Assembly: GCA_947623705.1 (NCBI GenBank)
Contig: CANQHT010000011.1
Coordinates: 1-19,448, forward strand
Length of the DNA stretch: 19,448 bases
DNA from: an uncultured Bacilli bacterium
GTDB taxonomy: Bacteria > Bacillota_I > Bacilli_A > RF39 > UBA660
Direction: 5' to 3'
A program made the translations under genes and the position numbers. Under the pieces are notes generated by a model. It saw nothing but the letters and a program-made list of their open reading frames with translations, was not told the origin of the DNA and did no database searches. Each line of letters opens with the position of its first letter. Within the stretch, counting starts at the first letter, position 1. Of the stretch, positions 1 through 5,861 are shown one piece after another.

Positions 1-94
1 TAATTATAAGGTATTTTTCGAGATTAATCACTTTTTTTATGATTGTTTATTCGCACCCGTACTTTAAAAACGCGACCCGTTGAATTCGATCGAC

Positions 95-123
95 TTGTCA
101 AAAATTTAATTTTATGTTATTAT
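95..123 (+). promoter_or_regulatory. Sigma-A-type promoter for a putative small RNA
   Basis: TTGTCA at 95-100 and TATTAT at 118-123 are separated by exactly 17 nt, a good fit to a housekeeping promoter. Initiation would fall near 130. No open reading frame with a ribosome site follows, but two hairpins and a T-rich tract do, which fits a promoter for a short RNA. Confidence 0.5.
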
Positions 124-129
124 GAATAT

Positions 130-247
130 GTCAAAGAAATTGACATAAAATAAAAAAGGAACACTTAATATTTTACGTTGTTGAGTGTTGCCAAATAATT
201 TGTTGATTTCCACCTAAATCATAAATGAGTTAGGTGGATTTATTTTA
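130..247 (+). ncRNA. Candidate antisense RNA (type I antitoxin-like) of about 115 nt
   Basis: The putative transcript starts after the promoter at 95-123 and ends at the hairpin and T-rich tract at 209-250. It has three stem-forming segments: TATGTCAA/TTGACATA (127-147, partly upstream of the start), AACACTTAA/TTGAGTGTT (160-189, one G-U pair) and TCCACCTAA/TTAGGTGGA (209-238). It is convergent with the minus-strand small-peptide gene at 248-328. The peptide mRNA would run through this region to a minus-strand terminator at 152-189, so the two RNAs would overlap tail-to-tail by roughly 90 nt. This is the geometry known for txpA/RatA and bsrG/SR4 in Bacillus. The promoter and hairpins are seen in the sequence; the RNA itself is inferred. 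No Rfam-type family was recognised. Confidence 0.4.
152..189 (-). terminator. Intrinsic terminator of the small-peptide mRNA
   Basis: Read on the minus strand, the arms at 181-189 and 160-168 form a 9-bp stem (one G-U pair) with a 12-nt loop. CC and six T residues follow (152-157 on the plus strand is an A run). It lies about 60 nt beyond the stop codon at 248. Confidence 0.55.
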
Positions 248-250
248 TTA
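209..250 (+). terminator. Intrinsic terminator, plus strand
   Basis: TCCACCTAA (209-217) and TTAGGTGGA (230-238) form a perfect 9-bp stem with a 12-nt loop, followed by a T-rich stretch with three T runs. It would end the plus-strand small RNA that starts near 130, or any gene reading in from outside the window. Confidence 0.6.
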
Positions 251-328
251 TATTAAAATAAATATTAATAGTAACAAAAGAAAAATTATTATTACTTGAG
301 CAAAGATTAATAAATCCTTCTTGTTCAT
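248..328 (-). CDS. Small hydrophobic membrane peptide, type I toxin-like (26 aa)
   Basis: I place the start at the ATG at 328, because GGGGAGG sits directly upstream with a 9-nt spacer. A longer in-frame extension exists upstream but has no comparable ribosome site. The peptide begins with the charged stretch MNKKD. After that it is almost entirely Ile, Leu, Phe and Val up to the stop, with one Gln at residue 11 and no charged C-terminus, so it is a single membrane-spanning helix. It does not match Fst, TxpA or BsrG by any motif I can see, and these usually have a polar tail. A strong promoter (-10 TATAAT at 392-397), a terminator at 152-189 and a convergent putative antisense RNA frame the gene. 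The type I toxin role is inferred from size, composition and layout. A small regulatory membrane peptide is the alternative. Confidence 0.5.
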   Translation of the reverse strand: MNKKDLLIFAQVIIIFLLLLLIFILI

Positions 329-369
329 AATAACCGCCTCCCCTCTTTTATAGAAGTTTGGCTCCACCC

Positions 370-383
370 AACCTATTAAGGTT
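370..383 (-). other. Leader hairpin of the small-peptide mRNA
   Basis: On the minus strand AACCT-TAAT-AGGTT forms a small 5' hairpin just after the predicted start, followed at once by GGG TGG. The segment complementary to plus-strand 367-379 recurs as an antisense match in the candidate small RNA at 1375-1502. Confidence 0.35.
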
Positions 384-391
384 CCATAAAT

Positions 392-433
392 ATTATACCA
401 AACATTTGTTATTAAAGTACCGGACAAAAAAGG
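392..433 (-). promoter_or_regulatory. Promoter of the small-peptide gene with a TTGTCCGGTACT element
   Basis: On the minus strand TATAAT (392-397) is preceded by TGG, an extended -10. TTGTCCGGTACT ends the region at 416-427, with 24 nt between TTGTCC and the -10. No good -35 lies at 17 nt (the hexamer there is GTACTT), so the element may be an activator site or a site for an alternative sigma factor. The same element with the same 24-nt spacing occurs at 1333-1368 on the other strand. Confidence 0.55.
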
Positions 434-451
434 AAATTTCAACAATTCCAT

Positions 452-744
452 TGTCTATAAATAATTTTTATGCTATTATGTGTGATGAAAAGGGGAATTA
501 ACTAGTTTTGACAAGTTAGAATGATTAAAATCACAATAATAAGTATTATGATATTACAAAGATATTTCTCTGATTTTCTCATAATGTTACCCTTTTTCAA
601 ATAAAAATGTTTAAAGAAAATTAAAAAGTGACCAATTTATCAAGTTTCCTTAAAATAATTTTTTAAAGTCAAAGGTCAAAATAATATTGACTTTTTTTCT
701 TTTTTAATTATACTAGTTAATGCTTTTTTAAGGAGGCATTTACT
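452..744. other. Intergenic region, largely featureless
   Basis: This AT-rich spacer separates the small-peptide promoter from the gene at 745. Apart from the promoter and inverted repeat at 665-714 I see no gene with a ribosome site. TTGACA at 508-513 has no acceptable -10 at 16-18 nt. Confidence 0.5.
665..714 (+). promoter_or_regulatory. Sigma-A promoter overlapped by an inverted repeat
   Basis: TTGACT (687-692) and TATACT (709-714) are 16 nt apart, upstream of the gene at 745. The right arm of the inverted repeat AAAGTCAA (665-672) / TTGACTTT (687-694) covers the -35. This could be an operator. Alternatively, because a T-rich run follows, the repeat could be a weak terminator for transcription arriving from the left. 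Confidence 0.5.
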
Positions 745-1320
745 ATGAATCAAGAATTAATTAAATTAAATAATAATTTGGGAGCGTTATCAAATGAAAA
801 TGGCAAAATTGATATAGTTGAAAAAGCCAATGATTCTTATGATTTTACCGATATCTTAAATGAAGAAAATGCTTTAGAAATTATTAATAAAGATTTAAGT
901 CATAACAAAGACAATTTAAAAGAAGTTAATCATAAAATTATTACATCAGAAATATATAACCTAATACTTTATACTGTTGAAGTACTACTCTTCTTATTTT
1001 TACATAATGATTTTCCCCTTAAATTAACATTACTCATTAATTTATTAACTTATATACCTTATAAAGGAGTTATTCTATTTACTTATGGCACTAGATTAAA
1101 AAAGTTTAAAAAAAGAAATAAATTAAAAGATAAAATTCAAAATTTATTAGATCGGAAAAATAAAAAAGAAAAAGAATTACAAGAAATGCAAGAAAAAGTC
1201 CAATATAAAAAGTACTCTTCTCTTCAAGATATGGAAAAAACTTTTAGCTATGACTTAACTAATGATATAAATTATCCAGAAAAAAACTATGTAAAAGTCT
1301 TATCTTTAAGAAAAAAATAG
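745..1320 (+). CDS. Unrecognised membrane protein with flanking charged coils (191 aa)
   Basis: I do not recognise a family. The start is well set: ATG at 745 has AAGGAGG at 730-736. Residues 1-65 are polar and charged with a helical look. Residues 70-87 and 91-113 form two hydrophobic segments separated by a very short HNDFP turn, so this is a probable helical hairpin in the membrane. Residues 115-155 are highly basic and Lys/Glu-rich with coiled-coil character, and the rest is polar. No cysteines or catalytic motifs are visible, and there is no signal peptide. The gene stands alone, with its own promoter at 687-714 and a weak A/T hairpin and T run at its end. It lies between the two oppositely oriented TTGTCCGGTACT promoter elements, which may be coincidence. 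Function unknown. Confidence 0.75.
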   Translation: MNQELIKLNNNLGALSNENGKIDIVEKANDSYDFTDILNEENALEIINKDLSHNKDNLKEVNHKIITSEIYNLILYTVEVLLFLFLHNDFPLKLTLLINLLTYIPYKGVILFTYGTRLKKFKKRNKLKDKIQNLLDRKNKKEKELQEMQEKVQYKKYSSLQDMEKTFSYDLTNDINYPEKNYVKVLSLRKK

Positions 1321-1332
1321 CAATTTCTTTTT

Positions 1333-1368
1333 TTGTCCGGTACTATTTTAAGAAATCTATGTTATACT
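1333..1368 (+). promoter_or_regulatory. Second TTGTCCGGTACT promoter element
   Basis: TTGTCCGGTACT (1333-1344) is followed, with 24 nt after TTGTCC, by TATACT (1363-1368), which is preceded by TGT (extended -10). The spacer resembles that of the minus-strand copy at 392-427: about two thirds of the bases between element and -10 match by eye. Initiation would be near 1375, within a stretch that holds no ORF start but does hold a strong terminator at 1464-1502. Confidence 0.5.
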
Positions 1369-1374
1369 TAATTT

Positions 1375-1502
1375 AGCAAGGATATTTTATCTTTGTTAGT
1401 TGGGGTTTTGGTTGTATTTTAAATTGTAAATATTTTTTTGAATCAGTTTTTCAAATCCTTTCTAAAAAATTTAATAGTTCCCCAACCTATTAAATTTTTT
1501 TT
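1375..1502 (+). ncRNA. Candidate small RNA with a C-rich terminator loop
   Basis: The putative transcript of about 125 nt runs from the promoter at 1333-1368 to the perfect hairpin and T tract at 1464-1502. It opens with a hairpin, CAAGGATA-TTT-TATCTTTG (1378-1396, one G-U pair), followed by GTTGGGG (1399-1405). GTTGGGG is a perfect complement of CCCCAAC in the terminator loop (1480-1486), which allows a pseudoknot or an alternative fold. Positions 1481-1493 read CCCAACCTATTAA and are perfectly complementary to the 5' leader of the small-peptide mRNA (plus-strand 367-379 carries the same 13 bases, transcribed there from the other strand). C-rich loops are known targeting elements of Firmicutes sRNAs. 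The alternative is that the region is an attenuator leader of the downstream carboxypeptidase gene. Confidence 0.4.
1464..1502 (+). terminator. Strong intrinsic terminator with a UUCCCCAAC loop
   Basis: The arms at 1464-1477 and 1487-1500 form a perfect 14-bp stem around a 9-nt loop, TTCCCCAAC, and the T run continues to 1502. It lies about 60 nt upstream of the VanY-like gene, so it either ends a small RNA or attenuates that gene. Confidence 0.65.
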
Positions 1503-1503
1503 A

Positions 1504-1532
1504 TTTAAAATAATTAATACTTATGATACAAT
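1504..1532 (+). promoter_or_regulatory. Probable promoter of the VanY-like gene
   Basis: TTTAAA (1504-1509) and TACAAT (1527-1532) are 17 nt apart, with TGA directly before the -10 (extended -10). It lies immediately downstream of the terminator at 1464-1502 and 28 nt before the ATG, so the gene need not depend on the upstream promoter. Confidence 0.4.
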
Positions 1533-1560
1533 AATGTTAACTATAATAAGGAGGGCCAAG

Positions 1561-2523
1561 ATGGCAAAGTTAAAAATAAAAAGTGGGGTTAAAAAAGTTG
1601 CTGTAATTGTTGTAGTTTTAGGATTATTCCTAAGTATTGGGTTATATTCGTATATTAAAATTAAAAATCAAAAAGAATATGAAAAGACTTATGATTATAA
1701 ATTAGGTTTGCTAGGTTATACTGAAGAAGACATCAAAATAATCAAAGATAAATTTAAAGATAAAGAAATTGCATATATTTTAGATAATGAAAAAAATGAT
1801 TTATATATTAATCTAGTTCAAGAAAAATATTTTATCTATGATAAATTTTATGATTACCTAGATTATCAAAAGGAAGAACAAGATAAACCATTAAGAGAAA
1901 TTGTGGAAAGAATTAATACGAACACAAATAAAGAATACTACACCGATCCAACACCAACAGATATTTCCAAAAAAGAATTAATGTTAGTTAATAAATATAA
2001 TTATCTAGATGCATCTTATACCCCGGAAACTTTAGTAAGTGTTGGTATGGATTATGCTTATGGGGAGTTAGGAAGCCAAAAAGTAACCGAAGATACTTAT
2101 AATGCTTTTTTAAATATGTGGCGAGCAAGTCACGAAGCGGGCTTTTATTTAATGGTTAATTCTTCTTACCGGACCCACGAAAAACAAGAAAGTGTCTATA
2201 ATGAATATAAAAAATTAGGAACGGAATATGCGGATTCTATCGCTGCTCGTCCGGGTTACTCCGAACATCAAACAGGTTATTCACTTGACATCTTTGAAAA
2301 AGGCACTTCATCTAGTAATTTTCACGAAACTGATTCTTATAAATGGCTTTTAGAAAATGCCCATAAATATGGTTTTATTTTACGGTATCCCGAAGATAAA
2401 GTCGATATTACGGGCTATAAATTTGAATCTTGGCACTTCCGTTATGTTGGGGTGGAAGCCGCTACTTACATCTATGAAAACAACATTACATTTGACGAAT
2501 ATTACGCTTACTATGTAAAGTAA
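1561..2523 (+). CDS. VanY-like D-alanyl-D-alanine carboxypeptidase, peptidase M15B (320 aa)
   Basis: This is a zinc metallopeptidase that removes the terminal D-Ala from peptidoglycan stem peptides outside the membrane. The ATG at 1561 is chosen because AAGGAGG (1548-1554) precedes it; the frame is open upstream only through a TTG without a ribosome site. Residues 12-33 form an N-terminal membrane anchor (AVIVVVLGLFLSIGLYSYI) after a basic start. A variable linker leads to the M15 domain at about 145-320. SSYRT (201-205) carries the substrate-binding Arg. The zinc ligands are H236 and D243 in SEHQTGYSLDIF and H292 in ESWHFRYVG, with the catalytic base E289. All key residues are present. The length is normal for the anchored type. 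It is the first of three cell-envelope or DNA-processing genes on this strand, with its own terminator at 2506-2532. With no VanRS, VanHAX or VanZ nearby, this is probably wall maintenance and not glycopeptide resistance. Confidence 0.88.
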   Translation: MAKLKIKSGVKKVAVIVVVLGLFLSIGLYSYIKIKNQKEYEKTYDYKLGLLGYTEEDIKIIKDKFKDKEIAYILDNEKNDLYINLVQEKYFIYDKFYDYLDYQKEEQDKPLREIVERINTNTNKEYYTDPTPTDISKKELMLVNKYNYLDASYTPETLVSVGMDYAYGELGSQKVTEDTYNAFLNMWRASHEAGFYLMVNSSYRTHEKQESVYNEYKKLGTEYADSIAARPGYSEHQTGYSLDIFEKGTSSSNFHETDSYKWLLENAHKYGFILRYPEDKVDITGYKFESWHFRYVGVEAATYIYENNITFDEYYAYYVK

Positions 2524-2532
2524 GCTTTTTTT
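2506..2532 (+). terminator. Intrinsic terminator overlapping the VanY-like stop codon
   Basis: GCTTACT (2506-2512) and AGTAAGC (2519-2525) form a 7-bp stem around a 6-nt loop, followed by seven T residues. The stop codon TAA lies inside the 3' arm, so the coding end doubles as the terminator. Confidence 0.65.
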
Positions 2533-2545
2533 ATTTGCTAAAAGG

Positions 2546-2574
2546 TTTATAAACAATCAAAAATTTGCTATAAT
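2546..2574 (+). promoter_or_regulatory. Probable promoter of the recU-PBP operon
   Basis: TATAAT at 2569-2574 is a perfect -10, and the weak -35 TTTATA at 2546-2551 lies 17 nt upstream. The start codon follows at 2590, so the leader is very short. Confidence 0.5.
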
Positions 2575-2589
2575 TATAAGTGGTGAAAT

Positions 2590-3153
2590 ATGTTGAATTA
2601 TCCAAATCAAATTAAAAAACAATATACCAAAAATATTAATTACGCCAACCGAGGGATGGATTTAGAAGCAATAATCAATGACACCAATGAATATTTACTG
2701 GAACACGATATTGCTCTTATCTATAAAAAGCCCACTCCTATTGGGGTAGTTAAAGTAAGTTATCACGATAATAAACAAGTAATCGATAAAGCATATTTTG
2801 CTAGTCAATCAACACTAGATTATAATGGTTTATATAAAGGTAAATATATTGAATTTGATGCTAAACATACTAATTCGAAGACATCATTTCCTCTTAGTAA
2901 TATTCATCCCCATCAACTGAAACATATTAGAAGTGTTATAAGACATAACGGAATAGTATTTTTAATCATTCAAATAAATGGTTTAATATATTTACTAAAT
3001 GGTCCGGACTTAATTAATTTTATAGATAACGAGAAAAGAAAAAGTATTCCTTATGAATTTATCAAAGAATATGGTTATCTTTTAGAATATAATTATAGTA
3101 AAGGATTAAATTATTTAAAATATGTCGATTTAATACGAGGAGGTCTCTTATGA
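2590..3153 (+). CDS. recU: Holliday junction resolvase RecU (187 aa)
   Basis: RecU cleaves four-way DNA junctions during recombination repair and chromosome segregation in Firmicutes. The diagnostic N-terminal block YANRGMDLE (18-26) is present, with the nuclease core D77 in STLDYNG and E88/D90/K92 in YIEFDAKHT, followed by SFPLSNIHPHQ (99-109). The protein is slightly shorter than Bacillus RecU (about 206 aa), but the conserved blocks are complete. The ribosome site is modest (GGTGA), and the leader is short after TATAAT at 2569-2574. The stop TGA overlaps the ATG of the penicillin-binding protein by 4 nt. This matches the classic recU-ponA pairing and suggests translational coupling. TGA as a stop here also shows that the standard bacterial code is used. 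Confidence 0.95.
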   Translation: MLNYPNQIKKQYTKNINYANRGMDLEAIINDTNEYLLEHDIALIYKKPTPIGVVKVSYHDNKQVIDKAYFASQSTLDYNGLYKGKYIEFDAKHTNSKTSFPLSNIHPHQLKHIRSVIRHNGIVFLIIQINGLIYLLNGPDLINFIDNEKRKSIPYEFIKEYGYLLEYNYSKGLNYLKYVDLIRGGLL

Positions 3154-5819
3154 AAAAAGAAGAATTAAAAAAGAAAGTCAAAGACGCGGAAGAAAAAGTT
3201 AAAAAGAAAGTTAAACCAAAAGAAAAAGGCGAAAAGAAAAAAGGCTGGAAATCAGTTTTAAATATTATTTTAGTAATTGCGATTGCCGTTATTAGTTTAG
3301 CTCTAGCCTTCTTACTTTATATTGTTATTACATCACCCGACTTTAACAAAGAAAATTTATATCAAAAAGAACCAACAATTTTGTATGATATTAATGGTAA
3401 AGAATTTGCGAGAGTTGGTGAAGTTAACAGTACAATTTTAACTTATGATGAAATACCAGATGTTTTAATTGATGCCCTGCTTGCTACCGAAGACTCGAGA
3501 TTCTTTCAACATAATGGTATCGATTTAGCCCGTTTTATTAAAGCTTCTCTATATCAATTAATTGGTAAAAATTATGGTGGGGCCTCTACTATTGATATGC
3601 AACTTATGAAACAAAAATTTAATGGTAAAGAAGATGAAGGTCTTGCCGGAATTATCAGAAAGTTTAAAGATATTTATATGTCTGTCTTCAAATTAGAGGC
3701 CAACTACACGAAAGAAGAAATCTTAGAGTTCTATTTCAATAGTTTATGGTTTGCTAATGCGGGAGACATCAATATCGGTGATGGTATTTGGGGTATTGAA
3801 GAAGCTAGTCAATATTATTTTGGTAAAAGTGCTCGTGATATCAATTTAGCGGAAGCTTCCCTACTTGTCGGAATGTTCCAAAATCCCGTTTGGTATAATC
3901 CTTATAGTAATGCCGAAGGATGTCGAATAAGACAAACGAATGTCTTAAAATATATGGTAAGACATGGTTATATTACGGAAGAACAAAAGGATGCGGTTTT
4001 AGAAATACCGGTGGAAACCCTTTTAATTGATCAAACTAAACAAAGATTAAAAGTAGAAACTTATCAAGCATTTGTAGACTTTGTTATAAAAGAAGTCCAA
4101 GATGAATATGATATTGATGCAAGAAAAGTTGCTTTAAAAATTTATACTACTTATGATCCGGAATTACAAGCTGCGGTTGAAAAAGTTGAAAAAGGCGAAG
4201 TTTACAAATTCCCTTCTGAAACAATTCAAGAAGGTATTGCGATTACCTCAACTGACACGGGTGCTCTTCTAGCTATGTCAGGTGGCCGTAATTATCAAGC
4301 TAATGGAACAAATTTTGCTTTAACTAAAAGACAACCGGGATCTACTGCTAAACCAATAATGGATTATGGTCCTTATATCGAATATCTAAATCATAGTAGT
4401 TACGCTCAAGTAAATGATAATTATACTTTATATCGTAATAGTACTTCTTCAATATCGAACTATGATAATGGTCATAAAGGAATTATTACTATTCGTTATG
4501 GTTTAAGTGATTCAAGAAACGTTCCGGCTTTAAAAGTATTTAGACAAGTTTATGATAAAGATAAAAAATTAATTGAAAATTTTGCTCATAGTTTAGGAAT
4601 TGATTATGGTTCTGAATTAATTGAACCGGCCTCAATTGGTGGTGGTACAATTCAAGCTTCTCCACTACAAATGTCTGCGGCTTATGGCGCATTTGCTAGA
4701 GGTGGTTATTATATCGAACCTTATGCTTATACAAGAATATATAATACCGAAACGGAAAAAGAATATACCCATAGTTATACTAAAGAAAAAATTATGGAAG
4801 AATCATCCGCATTTATGTTAACCTCAATATTAGATGATGTTTATGGATCTGATCATTTTAAAGATAATAAAGGAACAGTTGGTTCAGATGGTATTGCAGG
4901 TAAAACCGGAACAACTAACCTTAGTAAAGCCGATAAAACTAAATACAATTTAAGTAGTGGGGCTATTCTAGATTCCTGGTATATTACCTACTCTTCTAAA
5001 TATGCGATTGCTTTCTGGTATGGTTTTGAAGATTTAAATAAACAAAGTGAAGCAAGAGAAACAGAAAACTTTAACTTTACAAGTGGTACTGGTGGTACAG
5101 CGAGAACTAGTATTATGAAAAATTTAGCCAAACTTCATAAAGGTTGTAAGAAATTTGAAATGCCTAAAGATGTTGTTAAAACCCAAGTAGAAATTGGTAG
5201 TTATCCTTATCAACTTCCAAGTGAATATACTCCAGATAGTTTAAAAAGATATGAATATTTCTTAGAAGGTACCGAACCTACGGAAGTATCTAAAAGATTT
5301 AGTACCCTAGATAATCCTAAAAATGGTAAATATAATTATTCCGGAAATGTTATTACTCTTAGTTGGGACCCAATTAAAACACCGGATGCAATTAATCCAA
5401 CTTATCTTTTAGATATGTTTACTGACTATGTTGGCAAAGAAGAAGCCCAAGGATTCTATGATGATCGCATTAAATATAATAATAATAATATTGGTAATCT
5501 AAATTATGTTATTTATTTAAGAGATGCAAATGGTAATGATACAAGAATTGGTTCAACAACAAGTAATACCTTTAATTATTTAGTATCTGCTGGTGGCGAT
5601 TATACATTTGTTGTTAAAGCCGAATATACAATATTTGCTAAAAATGCTAGTACAGGGTTAGTTATTAGTACAAGAACTATTGATAGTAATGTTAATGATA
5701 TGGTTGATAATAATAATAATAACAATAATACTCAAGATAATAACAATAATGCAGATATCCAAAATAATAATGATAATCAAGATCAAAATCAAAATGATGA
5801 TAGTGGCGATTTAGACTAA
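3150..5819 (+). CDS. ponA: Class A penicillin-binding protein, bifunctional PBP1-type (889 aa)
   Basis: This enzyme polymerises glycan strands and cross-links stem peptides at the outer face of the membrane. The ribosome site GAGGAGG lies inside the recU end. Residues 1-33 are strongly basic (Lys/Glu), and about 36-60 is the membrane anchor. The GT51 domain covers about 80-270, with catalytic E114 in EDSRFFQHNGID and the motifs GGASTIDMQLMKQ, EILEFYFNSLWF and EASLLVGMFQNP. The transpeptidase domain covers about 355-660, with nucleophile S398 in STAK (398-401), S455-R456-N457 as the SxN motif, and K585-T586-G587. A probable fibronectin-III-like domain (about 730-830, ITLSWDPIK) follows. The tail (about 850-889) is low complexity, rich in Asn, Asp and Gln, and encoded by AAT/AAC repeats. 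All catalytic residues are intact. A strong terminator closes the operon at 5823-5857. Confidence 0.95.
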   Translation: MKKEELKKKVKDAEEKVKKKVKPKEKGEKKKGWKSVLNIILVIAIAVISLALAFLLYIVITSPDFNKENLYQKEPTILYDINGKEFARVGEVNSTILTYDEIPDVLIDALLATEDSRFFQHNGIDLARFIKASLYQLIGKNYGGASTIDMQLMKQKFNGKEDEGLAGIIRKFKDIYMSVFKLEANYTKEEILEFYFNSLWFANAGDINIGDGIWGIEEASQYYFGKSARDINLAEASLLVGMFQNPVWYNPYSNAEGCRIRQTNVLKYMVRHGYITEEQKDAVLEIPVETLLIDQTKQRLKVETYQAFVDFVIKEVQDEYDIDARKVALKIYTTYDPELQAAVEKVEKGEVYKFPSETIQEGIAITSTDTGALLAMSGGRNYQANGTNFALTKRQPGSTAKPIMDYGPYIEYLNHSSYAQVNDNYTLYRNSTSSISNYDNGHKGIITIRYGLSDSRNVPALKVFRQVYDKDKKLIENFAHSLGIDYGSELIEPASIGGGTIQASPLQMSAAYGAFARGGYYIEPYAYTRIYNTETEKEYTHSYTKEKIMEESSAFMLTSILDDVYGSDHFKDNKGTVGSDGIAGKTGTTNLSKADKTKYNLSSGAILDSWYITYSSKYAIAFWYGFEDLNKQSEARETENFNFTSGTGGTARTSIMKNLAKLHKGCKKFEMPKDVVKTQVEIGSYPYQLPSEYTPDSLKRYEYFLEGTEPTEVSKRFSTLDNPKNGKYNYSGNVITLSWDPIKTPDAINPTYLLDMFTDYVGKEEAQGFYDDRIKYNNNNIGNLNYVIYLRDANGNDTRIGSTTSNTFNYLVSAGGDYTFVVKAEYTIFAKNASTGLVISTRTIDSNVNDMVDNNNNNNNTQDNNNNADIQNNNDNQDQNQNDDSGDLD
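5702..5796 (+). repeat. AAT/AAC-rich low-complexity tract encoding an Asn-rich tail
   Basis: Runs of AAT, AAC and GAT codons encode Asn runs and Asp/Gln-rich spacing at the extracytoplasmic C-terminus of the penicillin-binding protein. Short-unit repeats of this kind can vary in copy number between strains; every change of three bases would keep the frame. Confidence 0.6.
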
Positions 5820-5822
5820 AGA

Positions 5823-5861
5823 AAAAGACTTGAAAAATTTTGTGATTCAAGTCTTTTATTT
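5823..5861. terminator. Bidirectional terminator between convergent operons
   Basis: AAAAGACTTGAA (5823-5834) and TTCAAGTCTTTT (5846-5857) form a perfect 12-bp stem with an 11-nt loop and T/A runs at both ends. It serves the plus-strand penicillin-binding protein gene and the minus-strand helD, whose stop is at 5861. A terminator built on the same ACTTGAA/TTCAAGT core occurs at 12449-12480. Confidence 0.8.

Noticed and set aside
508..540. TTGACA as a promoter in the 452-744 gap.
   Set aside because: No -10-like hexamer at 16-18 nt (TCACAA at 17) and no downstream start.
416..1344. The pair AGTACCGGACAAAAAAG / CTTTTTTTGTCCGGTACT looks like terminal inverted repeats of a small mobile element containing the 745-1320 gene.
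   Set aside because: Each copy continues outward into a spacer and an extended -10 at the same 24-nt spacing. This fits promoter elements better, there is no transposase, and no target-site duplication is evident.
1375..1560. Leader before the VanY-like gene as a T-box or known riboswitch.
   Set aside because: No T-box core (AGGGTGGNACCGCG), no specifier loop and no conserved riboswitch core that I can recognise; an sRNA or an unclassified attenuator is kept as the reading.
1438..1560. A TTG start at 1438 would add 41 residues to the VanY-like protein.
   Set aside because: No ribosome site there, the stretch covers the terminator hairpin, and ATG 1561 has a perfect AAGGAGG and is followed directly by a normal membrane anchor.
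1561..2523. Vancomycin-resistance locus because of the VanY-like carboxypeptidase.
   Set aside because: No VanRS, VanH, VanA/B ligase or VanX nearby; M15B carboxypeptidases are common wall-maintenance enzymes.
4621..4821. Open frame inside the penicillin-binding protein gene.
   Set aside because: Out-of-frame shadow with no ribosome site, inside a well-conserved coding region.
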